A stretch of 64,000 nucleotides of DNA from Clostridium cuniculi (GCF_004353185.1 NZ_SMUS01000010.1:54724-118723); one strand, 5' to 3'. Positions 1-9,885 are shown, counted from the stretch's first letter. Translations and numbers: made by a program. Notes: a model not told the origin generated them from the letters alone.

Positions 1-1373
1 CTAAATTGTGAATAACAAACTCCTTCAATAAATACTTGATCACCAAATTCAATATTATTTATTAAACATGCCTTACTATTTTCTAATTTATGTATCTTCA
101 CTTGATTATCTTTTTTTCTATGAATAATAATACATTTAAAATTAGTTTCAACTTTTAATTTACCTTCAATAGGCAAGCTATAATTTTCTCCAAATTCCAA
201 TATATTATTATTTATATCTTTAAATAATACTGATATAATAACTTCTTCTATATCATTTTCATACCTACTATAAATTTTGTTAATCATATAATCATTACCA
301 TTATAGCTAATACCTATTTTTTCATCTATATCATTAAAAAAATGGATATAATTTTCTGAATCAATTTTATATCCTAATTTATCTAACTTTAAAGAATCAT
401 CATGTAATGTCAAAAAAGAATTTTCAATATAACTATTAAATATTAATGATATAGTATCTGTTTCTAAATAATAATATTCATCATTATCATTTTGTATTAT
501 AGGAGGCCAAATAGTTATAATTTTATTTTTATTCTTAACTAATCTAACATTTAATTCTTTTTTACAAAAATTTTTAATATCAATAAATTCTAAGTCATTT
601 TTAGGAATAAATTTTATTTTATACACATTGTATTTAGGAATAAATAAACTATTTCCTATATTCACTTCTCCTATTTTTTCACACATTATATTATTACTAT
701 ATTTATCTAAAAAAGAAACTGATTTTGAAATTAAATAATAATACCCATTTATTACTATTTCTTCATTCTTTCTTATATACCTTCCACCTAATTCACCATA
801 TGTAAATAACCCTATACACTTATTAATACCTTCAATTTCATTTCCCCAATACTTTTTCATAATATTATTGGCAATAGGAGAACTGTAATTTAAATAATAT
901 TTACTTGATATTACATTAATATCCTTATACGTGATTTCATTTTCCAAAAAATTACACTCATTAAAAAAATATTTACTTAAACATATACCCTTATTATCTC
1001 TTATATCAAACGATATATTATGTCTACTTAAAAAATTTAAGTCTTTACTTTTTACTCTACGAAATCCTATCGCTAATGTATACATTTGGTCATTTCTCTT
1101 AATATATATATTTAATCCATGTTTTTCATATAAAGAACTATATTCACTACCTTGAATTCTAAGTTCACATTTTTTTGTATCTTCATTTAATTTTGTATGC
1201 CTAAAAAAAGATTTATGTTTTTCTTTTCTTACAAAAGATAAATATTCCCCACATTGCGGACAAAAGAATCTCTTATCTTTTACTGAAACAGTGTTACCTA
1301 TTTTTTTCTTTATATCCTCGGCTGTCACAATTTTTTCATTTCCTCTAATGTCTACTTCAAATGCCTTATCCAT
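1..1373 (-). CDS. Hypothetical protein with N-terminal CoiA-like zinc finger (partial, 3' end outside window)
   Basis: An open frame of 457 codons runs from ATG at 1373 off the left edge, preceded by GAAAGGAT as ribosome site. Residues 38-69 hold CPQC, an FFRH stretch and a final Cys (C38, C41, H59, C69), the layout of the small zinc finger at the N-terminus of CoiA-like proteins, where it is followed by a nuclease-like domain. The remaining ~390 visible residues look beta-rich, and I recognise no catalytic motif. It is the fourth gene of the minus-strand block starting at 5081, separated from the third by 145 bp that could carry its own promoter. Function unknown. A DNA-related role is inferred only from the zinc finger and the neighbours. 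Confidence 0.75.
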   Translation of the reverse strand, partial: MDKAFEVDIRGNEKIVTAEDIKKKIGNTVSVKDKRFFCPQCGEYLSFVRKEKHKSFFRHTKLNEDTKKCELRIQGSEYSSLYEKHGLNIYIKRNDQMYTLAIGFRRVKSKDLNFLSRHNISFDIRDNKGICLSKYFFNECNFLENEITYKDINVISSKYYLNYSSPIANNIMKKYWGNEIEGINKCIGLFTYGELGGRYIRKNEEIVINGYYYLISKSVSFLDKYSNNIMCEKIGEVNIGNSLFIPKYNVYKIKFIPKNDLEFIDIKNFCKKELNVRLVKNKNKIITIWPPIIQNDNDEYYYLETDTISLIFNSYIENSFLTLHDDSLKLDKLGYKIDSENYIHFFNDIDEKIGISYNGNDYMINKIYSRYENDIEEVIISVLFKDINNNILEFGENYSLPIEGKLKVETNFKCIIIHRKKDNQVKIHKLENSKACLINNIEFGDQVFIEGVCYSQF

Positions 1374-1518
1374 TATCTATCCTTTCAAAAACATTCATAA
1401 TAATATATTTTTTTATTATTTAAATTATGATTTTACATATTAAAGTCTTAATTAAAGATATAAAATATATACATACTTTCATCTATTTAATTAATAATTC
1501 TACTTCAAAATCTATATT

Positions 1519-2286
1519 CTAACTCATTATCTTTTCTCTTATCTCACCTATATCATAATAATAACTAAGATACTCTAAAAACGGCTCCTTCAAACTTTCC
1601 TTATCAAGCATAGGAGATAAAACTACAGGATAACTCTTATTAAATTCAAATATAACCCTTCTACCAACACGCTCATCTTTACCAAGATCAGGTCTATTCT
1701 TTATCTTAGCTTTCATTACCTTAGCTAAATCTAATTCATCAATAATATCTAAAATATTTAATAAAAACTTCTCATTTCTAAAAATTTCATATTTAATAAT
1801 ATAATTATATAAGTCAAGATTATCAAAAATCAGCTCATAATATCTTTGTCTTTCATCTTCATTTTCAACATTATCATTTACGTACTGTGCAGCTAATACA
1901 CATTTATAGATATAATTTTGCCAGTCAAAATTCTTAACTACTACAGTATCGAACTCTTTTTTGCCTTCCTTTATCTGTGGATATTTCTCAAGTAAATATT
2001 CTCTTTTATAAACACAAAATAGTGAGTGCCAAAATAACTCATCAAAATGCACATCTCTATCAGTTTTTAAGTAATATTTAGATATTACATTTACAGCTTC
2101 AATAAATAATTCCTTTTTCTCACTTTCACTACCTCTTCCCATATAAATTGGAAAATCTGGTGCTTCATCTATATAAACTACATCTCCTGAAAAATAATCA
2201 TCATTATTTCTTATTTGATCTTCTAAAAAGTCATTATAAAACTGTTCGCTTTTTTTATATCCATTCTTTAAAAGCCTAATTTCCAT
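1519..2286 (-). CDS. Hypothetical protein, third gene of GHKL-ATPase operon
   Basis: 255 residues, cytoplasmic, no signal peptide or membrane segment. The start ATG lies 11 bp inside the end of the preceding gene and has AAGGAGG about 10 bases upstream, so translation is probably coupled. A charged helical segment near residue 103 (DELFWHSLFCVYKREYLLEKY) loosely resembles the D..LW..L pattern I associate with the DUF6339 family, but this is a weak likeness. No catalytic motif is visible. The tight overlap implies that it works with the ATPase and the 283-residue protein encoded upstream. Confidence 0.8.
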   Translation of the reverse strand: MEIRLLKNGYKKSEQFYNDFLEDQIRNNDDYFSGDVVYIDEAPDFPIYMGRGSESEKKELFIEAVNVISKYYLKTDRDVHFDELFWHSLFCVYKREYLLEKYPQIKEGKKEFDTVVVKNFDWQNYIYKCVLAAQYVNDNVENEDERQRYYELIFDNLDLYNYIIKYEIFRNEKFLLNILDIIDELDLAKVMKAKIKNRPDLGKDERVGRRVIFEFNKSYPVVLSPMLDKESLKEPFLEYLSYYYDIGEIREKIMS

Positions 2287-3127
2287 CAGAATATAACCTC
2301 CTTACTGCAGCTGTATATTTTTCTAACATCTTATCTGATATAGAGTAGATAACTTCATCAATATTTTCTATATTTAATTCACTAATCTTTTTCTTTTTCA
2401 TAAGATTATATAACTTAAAATCTAACCCATCACTTGGTGGCTCTATTTCATCTAAATCAACTGATTCATAATCCTCACTATTATTTACAATAAATCTATA
2501 TAAAGCCTTTTGTAATCCCATATATACATAAGGATTATTAAATGTACTACTTTGTGGTAGATCTGTAAATTGTAAAGCTTCATTTTTATAATTTATAATA
2601 ATTGTTTCACTACCAAGCTCGATTTTTACATCTGACTTTAAGTTTGGATTAACCTTTTTCTCAAATAACTCTAAGGGCTTGTTATTGCTTCCCTCAAAAA
2701 CAACACTATTCGAAAAACCTAATATTGAGTTTTTAGGCACATAAATTTCATCTTTAAACTCTTCATAAAAAGAACTTAAATCATAATTATTTTTAAAGTT
2801 AATTTCTTCATTTGACTGTATAAATAATTGAATTGTAGTTCTTTTACTTAATGATATTCTTGATTTTGAAATACTCTTAGTCTTTTCTCCATATTCAATG
2901 TTGAAAAATTTATTATCTTTAGATTGAATAATTAAAACTAAAGTTGCTTGTCCATTTTGCAATAGCTTTTCAATAAATGGAGAAGTAATATCATAATTTA
3001 TTTCAAATATATATTCATTAGTATTTTCTTCTAAATTAATATCTAATATAAAACTACAATTATCATAACTATTAGATGTATTTGTTAATATAGGATATGG
3101 AAAATTTGCATCTTTCTTGTAAATCAT
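2276..3127 (-). CDS. Hypothetical protein, second gene of GHKL-ATPase operon
   Basis: 283 residues, soluble, not recognised. The N-terminal ~180 residues alternate short hydrophobic and polar stretches as in a beta-sandwich; the C-terminal ~80 are helical and rich in Glu and Lys. The ATG follows the ATPase stop codon after a single base, and its GGAGG lies inside the end of the ATPase gene, so the two are translationally coupled. No motif for nuclease, helicase or methylase was found. It is most likely a structural or adaptor partner of the ATPase. Confidence 0.8.
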   Translation of the reverse strand: MIYKKDANFPYPILTNTSNSYDNCSFILDINLEENTNEYIFEINYDITSPFIEKLLQNGQATLVLIIQSKDNKFFNIEYGEKTKSISKSRISLSKRTTIQLFIQSNEEINFKNNYDLSSFYEEFKDEIYVPKNSILGFSNSVVFEGSNNKPLELFEKKVNPNLKSDVKIELGSETIIINYKNEALQFTDLPQSSTFNNPYVYMGLQKALYRFIVNNSEDYESVDLDEIEPPSDGLDFKLYNLMKKKKISELNIENIDEVIYSISDKMLEKYTAAVRRLYSDGN

Positions 3128-3128
3128 A

Positions 3129-5081
3129 TTACACCTCCACGTAGTACATAAATTTTAAAGCTTTATTATAGTTTTCTTTTAGCTTTAATTCTATTTGTAC
3201 ATTACCTTTAACTACTTTTACATCTTTAATTAAATTATCTTCTATTTTACATTTACGTCCTGTAGCTTTATCTATTACATATTCATAATTATCCTTCATA
3301 TTAAACTCGTTATCATACTCTTGTCCCATTCCATCAATAACTGATAGTGCTATATCACAAAGCTTTACTTTCTTCATTTCATCAGTATATGTAAAATCAA
3401 ATTTTACATATTCTTTATCTCTTATAATTAATCTCTCTACTCTATCAGGATGCACACTATAAGTTGTTAACTTTTCTGGACTTACTTCATTTACTTCTTG
3501 TTCAGTATCATTTTCATCATTTCTTGGTTTCTTTTTTACCTTTTTTAAAGGCTTCTTTTTCTCTTTATTCTTTTTCTTCTTATCTTTAGGATCTTTTTTC
3601 TTTGGAATATCCTGTTCAACCTTAACTACAGTTTTATCTTTATTTCCATTACTTAATTTTACCGTTCCAAGTGAATCTGCTAACTCTTGCTTAAATTGAC
3701 TTTCTACATAATATAATACATCCTCAGTATTCATAACCCCATCTGTGGGATTACTCTTTTTAATTTCATCTTCAATGATTTTTGCCATTACTTTAGATAT
3801 ATTATTTATAAATCTCTTAGCATTTCTTTGTAATCTTTGATCTTTTATATGCTCAAAAGAAAGTTGTGTATGTGATTCATTTTCAAGAGATTTTAAAAAT
3901 GCATCTTCTTTAGTTGAATCTGGTATTAAGACTGCATTAAAAGGTTTGTTTACATTTCCCTTAACCTTTTTATCTTCAATTTTCATACCTATAGTTCTAA
4001 TTATGGCTACACGTCCTTTTGGAATAGACTCATCATAATTAAAATATAAATTGAAATTGTATTTCTCTTTTATATCTTCTATTGTAATTTGCATAGGTTT
4101 TTTCTTCATATATGTACTTAAATATAATGGAGTAAATTCTTCTTTCATTTCTGCTACATCTTGAACATAATACTTTTTATTTTCTATATACTTTTTAATA
4201 GTTTTACTGTTTATATTTTTATCATTTACTATAACTTCTAATTTATTTTCAAGTATTGCAATGAAAAAACTATCGCATATGCTCTTTATAATATCTACTT
4301 CATTATTAAATTGTTCTCTTAAAAATGGTATTATTATTTTTAAACCTCTAGTATCCTTTTTAAATATTTCACTAAAAGTATTTTCATAAGGATAAAATCT
4401 TTCTTCATGATTTTCAATTTTCTTTATATCTGTAAAGTAACCTGTAGAACGATAATACTTATCTTTATACTTATGCTCTACTAGTTGTACCGTTCCCCCT
4501 AAATGTTTATTTCCTTCTTCATCGCAGTTAGCAAAATACATCATATGTAACTCTGAAGCAGCATTAGAAGCTATTTTTCCTATCCCATGTGATCCACCTC
4601 TAGCTTTCTCTAAAGTACTATCTTCTTCCTCTGAATGAACACCTTTGTTATATGCATAAATCCCCCATGTATCTTCAGGTCTATAGCTTTGTCCATTTTT
4701 AGCCCCTCTTAAGCCTTTTGTGTTATAATCCTCAAAGGATATATAATCAACTTCCTCTTGATTCATTTTATTTTGCATATGTTCTATCGTCTCTTTAGTA
4801 TAACTATTATGCCCTACAAGACACTCTATTCTTTCTTTTATATTATCTAATCCTGGTATATCACTTTTATTTACTTTTCCTGTTTTTATTGTCACTATAA
4901 CAGGCTTAGTTTCTCCTGGTATTTTCCCATCCAATGAATTTTGTATATTTTCTCTAACAAGACCAGCTATTCCTAAGTCATAAAATCTTTCTAGTACTTT
5001 GTTAAATGTAGATTCTTCTATACCTGGAATAGCTGAAAATTTCCAAAGAGTTTCATTATTCTTCTTAAATATATTTATCAT
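3129..5081 (-). CDS. GHKL/HSP90-like ATPase, first gene of candidate defence operon
   Basis: 650 residues. The N-terminal half carries GHKL-fold nucleotide-binding motifs: an N-box RENIQNSLD at residues 43-51, a DxxxxG motif EDYNTKGL at 117-124 replacing the usual DxGxG, and a glycine lid GGSHGIGK at 162-169. These are the marks of MutL/MORC/HSP90-type ATPases, which dimerise on ATP binding. No MutL C-terminal endonuclease motif is visible. Residues 494-520 form a very basic Lys-rich linker that could touch DNA or RNA, followed by a ~120-residue C-terminal domain. AAGGAG precedes the ATG. It leads a minus-strand operon with two tightly coupled unknown genes and a zinc-finger protein. GHKL ATPases are known in several phage-defence operons (for example MZA), but the partners seen here do not match one I can name. 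Confidence 0.85.
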   Translation of the reverse strand: MINIFKKNNETLWKFSAIPGIEESTFNKVLERFYDLGIAGLVRENIQNSLDGKIPGETKPVIVTIKTGKVNKSDIPGLDNIKERIECLVGHNSYTKETIEHMQNKMNQEEVDYISFEDYNTKGLRGAKNGQSYRPEDTWGIYAYNKGVHSEEEDSTLEKARGGSHGIGKIASNAASELHMMYFANCDEEGNKHLGGTVQLVEHKYKDKYYRSTGYFTDIKKIENHEERFYPYENTFSEIFKKDTRGLKIIIPFLREQFNNEVDIIKSICDSFFIAILENKLEVIVNDKNINSKTIKKYIENKKYYVQDVAEMKEEFTPLYLSTYMKKKPMQITIEDIKEKYNFNLYFNYDESIPKGRVAIIRTIGMKIEDKKVKGNVNKPFNAVLIPDSTKEDAFLKSLENESHTQLSFEHIKDQRLQRNAKRFINNISKVMAKIIEDEIKKSNPTDGVMNTEDVLYYVESQFKQELADSLGTVKLSNGNKDKTVVKVEQDIPKKKDPKDKKKKNKEKKKPLKKVKKKPRNDENDTEQEVNEVSPEKLTTYSVHPDRVERLIIRDKEYVKFDFTYTDEMKKVKLCDIALSVIDGMGQEYDNEFNMKDNYEYVIDKATGRKCKIEDNLIKDVKVVKGNVQIELKLKENYNKALKFMYYVEV

Positions 5082-5284
5082 ATTTTTCTCCTTATCTATT
5101 CCCCATTCAATGCTTTATAATTATGTATACTATAAATTCAGATAATTTATTTATATTTTTATTATCTTTTATTATATAATATTGAGCTTTCTGCTTTTGT
5201 CGAATATTGTTATATAAACTCATGTATATTATTGAAATATATCTATTTAATTCCAATAAATTCATTTGTTATTTAAAATTATTA

Positions 5285-5312
5285 AAAGCACCTACATTTA
5301 AGTAAGTGCTTC
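5285..5312 (-). terminator. Terminator after the NERD-domain gene
   Basis: AAGCAC(c)TAC at 5286-5295 pairs with GTA(a)GTGCTT at 5302-5311 around a 6-base loop, with one mismatch. On the minus strand the stem is followed by TTTTAATAATTTT. It separates the NERD gene from the ATPase operon, whose promoter must lie in 5082-5285; no clear -35/-10 pair was seen there. Confidence 0.6.
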
Positions 5313-5364
5313 ATACAAAATATTAAAATCCATATTAATTTATGTATTATCCAATAAACACTAA

Positions 5365-6090
5365 TTATTTAATAAACCTACACTTAGGAAACCCACTACA
5401 TCCAATAAACTCACCATGTTTCCCCTGCCTTTTAACAAGAGCCTTACCACATCTAGGACATATATTATTATTAATATTATTTTCCCTTTCCCTTAAATTC
5501 TTTCTTATACTATGTACATGTTCTTTCCTTGTATCCTTAGAATCAATATTGCTCATAAGTAAATCATAATATATTCTCTTTACATCATCTTCCGAAATTA
5601 ACTTATTATTATAACCTCTAATATAACTTACTACATTACTGTCATACATAACTGGTGTTTTAGTATTTACCCTTAAGGATGCCCTGTTAGTAAAAGCAAT
5701 TATAGATACAATTAATAAATCTTTCTCTAAATTTAACCTTTCTTTTAATGCAGCTACATGACCATAATTTTGTTTAATAGGATTTCTAAATCTTTCACTT
5801 CTTTTATAAATAACTTGTTTCCAATTATCATCATACTCATTTCCAAATATCAATCCCTTATAATTTTTAGTTTCAATTACAAAAATTCCATAAATAGATA
5901 TAACAACATGGTCAATTTGAGTAGTTCCTCTATCTGTTCTAATCATTACGTTATTAATTACTTTATATTCATTATTGTCTAAAGTATTTAACGCCTTTGA
6001 TACTTTTCTTTCGCCAATACTTCCTTTAATATTTGGGCTTTTAAACTTAACTATTAATACAATAACTACTAATACTATTATTAATTCCAC
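5365..6090 (-). CDS. NERD nuclease-related domain protein with C-terminal zinc ribbon
   Basis: 241 residues, GTG start at 6090 preceded by GGAGGAATAACT. An N-terminal hydrophobic segment (residues 2-16) probably anchors it in the membrane. Residues ~22-140 form a NERD domain: GERKVSKAL, then [23 protein letters not shown], which supplies the D...E-x-K residues typical of this PD-(D/E)XK-related fold. The C-terminus (CPRCGK...GCSGFPKC) is a topoisomerase-type C4 zinc ribbon, a common pairing with NERD. It probably binds or cleaves DNA at the membrane; the substrate is unknown. It sits just upstream of the ATPase operon in the same orientation but behind its own terminator. Confidence 0.85.
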   Translation of the reverse strand: MELIIVLVVIVLIVKFKSPNIKGSIGERKVSKALNTLDNNEYKVINNVMIRTDRGTTQIDHVVISIYGIFVIETKNYKGLIFGNEYDDNWKQVIYKRSERFRNPIKQNYGHVAALKERLNLEKDLLIVSIIAFTNRASLRVNTKTPVMYDSNVVSYIRGYNNKLISEDDVKRIYYDLLMSNIDSKDTRKEHVHSIRKNLRERENNINNNICPRCGKALVKRQGKHGEFIGCSGFPKCRFIK

Positions 6091-6185
6091 AGTTATTCCT
6101 CCATTTTAAATTATTTTATCTATCAAATAGTATTATAAAGTATTAATATATTTTTATTTGTCGAATTTAGTAGGTAACTCTCTGT

Positions 6186-6223
6186 AAAAAAATAAAGGCC
6201 CTACAAAACGTAAAGCCTTTATT
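6186..6223 (-). terminator. Terminator after GH43 arabinanase gene
   Basis: A perfect 9-bp stem, AATAAAGGC (6191-6199) with GCCTTTATT (6215-6223), is followed on the minus strand by a run of T. Confidence 0.8.
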
Positions 6224-6254
6224 CTTTATAGTTATTTATAAAAAACTTTCAATA

Positions 6255-9005
6255 TTACTTCTTACCTTTTAATGTAACTCCACCAACAGCTGTTACAACT
6301 GCTCCAATACATAATGTAAATATTCCACTCATTGCACCTGTTTGTGGTAACTTAGATCCATTGTTGTTTGGTTTTGAAGTTACAGATTCATCCTTTTTAT
6401 CAGTATCAGAAGAAGTTCCTCCATTACTTTCATCCTTATCCCCTTCCTTATCTCCATTATCTTCAATAACTCCATCATTCTCATCTTCAGTCTTTACTTC
6501 ACTATTATAAAGACCTTCAACTTCCTTATCAGACAATGCTGTATTGAAAACTGTAATATTATCAAATTTAGCATTTGATATATCCATATCTCCCCAAATG
6601 TTACCACTTCCAACTCTAACATCTGTCATTAAAGCTAAGAAATTATCCTTAAAACAAACTGATATATCCTTATTATCTCTACCTACTTCATCTCCATTAA
6701 CATATACAACAATTCCATCAGGCTTGACAGTATAAGTTACATATTCCCACTTATTGCTTTCTAATGGATTAGATATGCTTGTTACATCTGACCATGCCCC
6801 ATTAGCATTAATTCTTCCAAATAAATTTGCACTTATTCTTGTAATAGGATAAGTTGGTGTTCCATTTTCCTTTGTCATACTAGCTTCAAACAATGCACTA
6901 TGCTCAAAGTAATTTGGATCATCTTTATCTACATTAACCCACATGCTAACTGTATACCCCTCTTCAGTAACACTTTCAAAAGTATTATTTGGTAAGGCTA
7001 AATAATTAGCTTTTAAAGCACCTTTTTCATTAATTATTTCTAATACATTACCTCTTGTTTCATCTTTAATTACTGTTGCATAACCTACTAATGTTGCACT
7101 TCCATCATTACTTCCACTATTAGCAACTAACTTATCTTCTACATTTTCAAAATCATATTTATAAATTGGTTCTACTCCAACCTCTACAGCATTTCCCTTA
7201 ACAATAACTTTAAAATCTTTTGTCCTAGTTACTTCTCCTTTTGTTAAAGTTGCAGTTAAAATAACTTCTGTATTTTCTTCACCACGTGTAACTTTACCTG
7301 TTGAGCTTAATACTTTCTCATTATTAGATTTCCATGTAATTTTAATATCATTTTTACCTTCTGTAGGTAAGTTTATATTTACTTTTGTTTGACTTGGTAT
7401 TACTTTTTCTAAGTTCTTTTCTTCATATTTTACAAGCATTTCATCAGTTAATTCTACCTTGCTTCCCCAAATTGATTCATTATTATCTCCAATTAATGAA
7501 AAAGTCATTGTTTCATTATGCTCTTCTGATTCATCTAATTGCTTAAAGAATACACCCTTATAAGTTACATTATCAATTTCCATTGTACAGTAATAATTTC
7601 CATTACCTTGTGACCATGTTCCTTCATAATCACCACTTATTGTTCCATCTTCATTTAAAGTTACATTATAAGTAGTTAGCATTGTACTATAAGTAGTTTC
7701 TGCTTCTAATCCATGATTAATAAATTCATAGTCACCTAAAATTTCATCCATTGAATAACCATCTTTTGATATTTCACTACCTAAATATTCATAAACAGCT
7801 GTTACTGGCCATCCATCTTCATTTAAGAATTGTTGATGTACTCTAACTTCATGAGTTTCATTTGGATTATTAAAACGAGTATGATAAATAAGATAACGTG
7901 ATCCATCATCATCAATTAATGCAGAGTTATGTCCACCACATTTATAGCCATTAGAACTAAATTCATTTTCTCCAACTAAATCTAATGATGAGAATTTATA
8001 ATTTCCAAATAACTTAATTCCCATATCTGTTTGATCTGGATTTAGCCCTGTGTTAATTGATGAATTTCCTTTGGCATCAACATATGGACCTGTAATATCT
8101 TTAGATCTAAATAATCTAATTTGATAATTACTAAAACTGTCTGTACCATTTAATCCACAGTAAGATTCATAAAGATAATAATAATCAGATTCTTCATCAT
8201 AAACAATATATGATCCTTCTCCAGTACCTCCATATCCACCAGAAATTAATAATCCTAAATACTCATCACCAACACCTCTTTCAGTAGGGTAAGTATAACT
8301 ATAATCTCTAAGGCCTGTTTCATTATCTAACTTCATTAAAAATATACCACCAAACCAAGATCCATAAGACATCCATAGTTGTCCATCTTCATCATATACT
8401 ACACATGGATCAATTGCATTTGGTCCATAAGTATAATTCCATCCATCATTTAATAAGTATCTATCTGCAACATCATTTGTTCCAGTAACTTTAGAAAAAT
8501 CTGTTTCAGAGGCTTCTTCACTATTAGTAAATCCTGAATAAACTACTGTACCTTCATAAGTGTATGGTCCATTAATATCATCTGCAGTTGCCAATGCTAT
8601 TGATGAGTAATAGTTTTGTCCATTTACACTCATATACATACACCATTTACCCATTGCTTCATTATATATAATATCTGGAGCCCATAAGTTCCCTTTTGTT
8701 TCATAGTCATCACTTCCATGAGATGCCCATTTAACTCCATCCTTAAAAATATATTCATAATCTGTATTTACTGTAGTAGTATAACTATCCCAATTTCTTA
8801 AATCTAAACTTTTAGCATTAGTTAAATGTGTTCCAAAAAGGTAATAATCATCCCCATCTTTTACTATTGATGGATCATGTACTGATATACGTTTTGTAAG
8901 ACTTTCCTCAGCATTTACTATGTTAATGTTAGAAAAACTTACAGTTGAAACTAACATACTTGCTAAAGTAAATGCCACCACCCTTTTAATCAATTTTGTT
9001 TTCAT
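6255..9005 (-). CDS. Cell-wall-anchored GH43 arabinan endo-1,5-alpha-L-arabinosidase-like enzyme
   Basis: 916 residues. A signal peptide (residues 1-32, cut near VNA-EE) leads into a five-bladed GH43 domain. The likely base is D44 (VHDPSIV), the pKa modulator D199 (AIDP) and the acid E263 (GTGEGSYIVYD); the later GGHNSALIDDDG stretch carries the His that binds the central metal in arabinanases. A GH43-associated beta domain, an Ig-like domain (~545-630) and a LamG-type lectin domain (~645-840) follow. The protein ends with an acidic Ser/Lys linker, LPQTG at 886-890, a hydrophobic segment and GKK, so sortase should attach it to the wall. It is monocistronic. It would cut arabinan or arabinoxylan side chains at the cell surface, feeding the importers encoded at 22-34 kb and 44-48 kb. 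The exact substrate cannot be read from sequence. Confidence 0.88.
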   Translation of the reverse strand: MKTKLIKRVVAFTLASMLVSTVSFSNINIVNAEESLTKRISVHDPSIVKDGDDYYLFGTHLTNAKSLDLRNWDSYTTTVNTDYEYIFKDGVKWASHGSDDYETKGNLWAPDIIYNEAMGKWCMYMSVNGQNYYSSIALATADDINGPYTYEGTVVYSGFTNSEEASETDFSKVTGTNDVADRYLLNDGWNYTYGPNAIDPCVVYDEDGQLWMSYGSWFGGIFLMKLDNETGLRDYSYTYPTERGVGDEYLGLLISGGYGGTGEGSYIVYDEESDYYYLYESYCGLNGTDSFSNYQIRLFRSKDITGPYVDAKGNSSINTGLNPDQTDMGIKLFGNYKFSSLDLVGENEFSSNGYKCGGHNSALIDDDGSRYLIYHTRFNNPNETHEVRVHQQFLNEDGWPVTAVYEYLGSEISKDGYSMDEILGDYEFINHGLEAETTYSTMLTTYNVTLNEDGTISGDYEGTWSQGNGNYYCTMEIDNVTYKGVFFKQLDESEEHNETMTFSLIGDNNESIWGSKVELTDEMLVKYEEKNLEKVIPSQTKVNINLPTEGKNDIKITWKSNNEKVLSSTGKVTRGEENTEVILTATLTKGEVTRTKDFKVIVKGNAVEVGVEPIYKYDFENVEDKLVANSGSNDGSATLVGYATVIKDETRGNVLEIINEKGALKANYLALPNNTFESVTEEGYTVSMWVNVDKDDPNYFEHSALFEASMTKENGTPTYPITRISANLFGRINANGAWSDVTSISNPLESNKWEYVTYTVKPDGIVVYVNGDEVGRDNKDISVCFKDNFLALMTDVRVGSGNIWGDMDISNAKFDNITVFNTALSDKEVEGLYNSEVKTEDENDGVIEDNGDKEGDKDESNGGTSSDTDKKDESVTSKPNNNGSKLPQTGAMSGIFTLCIGAVVTAVGGVTLKGKK

Positions 9006-9095
9006 AAAACTCTTATCCCCCTTATACCTTATCTTACTTTTAATCTTGAAGCCTATCCCCTGATTTTAGAATATATATTAATATTAATCCTATTG

Positions 9096-9107
9096 GTAAA
9101 TGTTTAC
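9096..9107 (-). promoter_or_regulatory. Candidate CcpA (cre-like) site upstream of arabinanase
   Basis: A perfect dyad GTAAATGTTTAC lies 91 bp upstream of the start codon. With its flanks it reads TTGTAAACATTTACC on the minus strand, close to the catabolite-response consensus TGTAAACGTTTACA. The 340-bp gap 9006-9345 otherwise holds only the leader and the terminator of the next gene. Confidence 0.4.
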
Positions 9108-9260
9108 AAATCCTCTTTTACTTATCTCAACTTCTTACAGAATTCCACCTTTATTTTCCTCTCTTATTCTCTTTATCTCTTATTTTTTTAGAATAGTACA
9201 AGAATATTAGAATAATATTTTTTATAGCCTTTAACTATTTATTTATAAATTTTTTAATAT

Positions 9261-9300
9261 AAAATAAATCAGTTACAAAATAATATTCTGTAACTGATTT
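9261..9300 (-). terminator. Terminator after the 179-residue membrane protein gene
   Basis: A 12-bp perfect stem, AAATCAGTTACA (9266-9277) with TGTAACTGATTT (9289-9300), is followed on the minus strand by ATTTTATATT. It is a member of the AGTTRCA hairpin family described in the findings. Confidence 0.85.
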
Positions 9301-9345
9301 ATACTACTATACCTATCATATTAAATATTATAATTACCATTATAT

Positions 9346-9885
9346 CTATTCTATATACCTAAACACTATATCCATATTACTTAGCTTTTTATTAACTCTA
9401 ACCTTATACTTAAAATTCTTACTTTCTATAAATATTAAAGTCATAACTTCCCATAGTAATACAGTTCCTCCTGAATTCAATAATGATGTAAGTAAAGATT
9501 CGCCTTTAGCATTTTTAATAAAATACCAACAAGATAAAAGAATTGCTGCGGCAATCATATAATAACAAATTCTTCTTACACCCATAAAGCTTAATTTCTT
9601 TTCTCTTGCTAAAAACTCTTTATATGAATTTATTATACTTATTTTAGATACTTCCTCTTTTTCTTCATCTCTAACCTTTGCTGGCATATTTACTATTAGT
9701 TCTACGTCAAATTTTTTTAATTTATATGGTACTCTTAAAATATATTCTTGAATCCATCCATCTAAATCAGCATTAATGCTTCGCTCTTTAACATCCCTAT
9801 AATCAAATTCTCTAAATAACTCTTCATAAGAATCAACTTTAATTGGTATTGTACATTTAATTTTTTCTTTAAGATTATCACTCAT
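9346..9885 (-). CDS. Hypothetical protein with two membrane segments
   Basis: 179 residues, not recognised. The first ~100 residues are soluble and charged. Two hydrophobic helices follow (~106-122 and ~133-150), and the tail is basic. The ATG has AGGAG 8-9 bases upstream. It is probably co-transcribed with the small membrane protein gene 52 bp upstream. Confidence 0.75.
   Translation of the reverse strand: MSDNLKEKIKCTIPIKVDSYEELFREFDYRDVKERSINADLDGWIQEYILRVPYKLKKFDVELIVNMPAKVRDEEKEEVSKISIINSYKEFLAREKKLSFMGVRRICYYMIAAAILLSCWYFIKNAKGESLLTSLLNSGGTVLLWEVMTLIFIESKNFKYKVRVNKKLSNMDIVFRYIE

Noticed and set aside
931..1155. Plus-strand frame of 74 codons
   Set aside because: It lies fully inside the minus-strand zinc-finger gene, which is open from 1373 to the edge and has a ribosome site; the plus frame has none.
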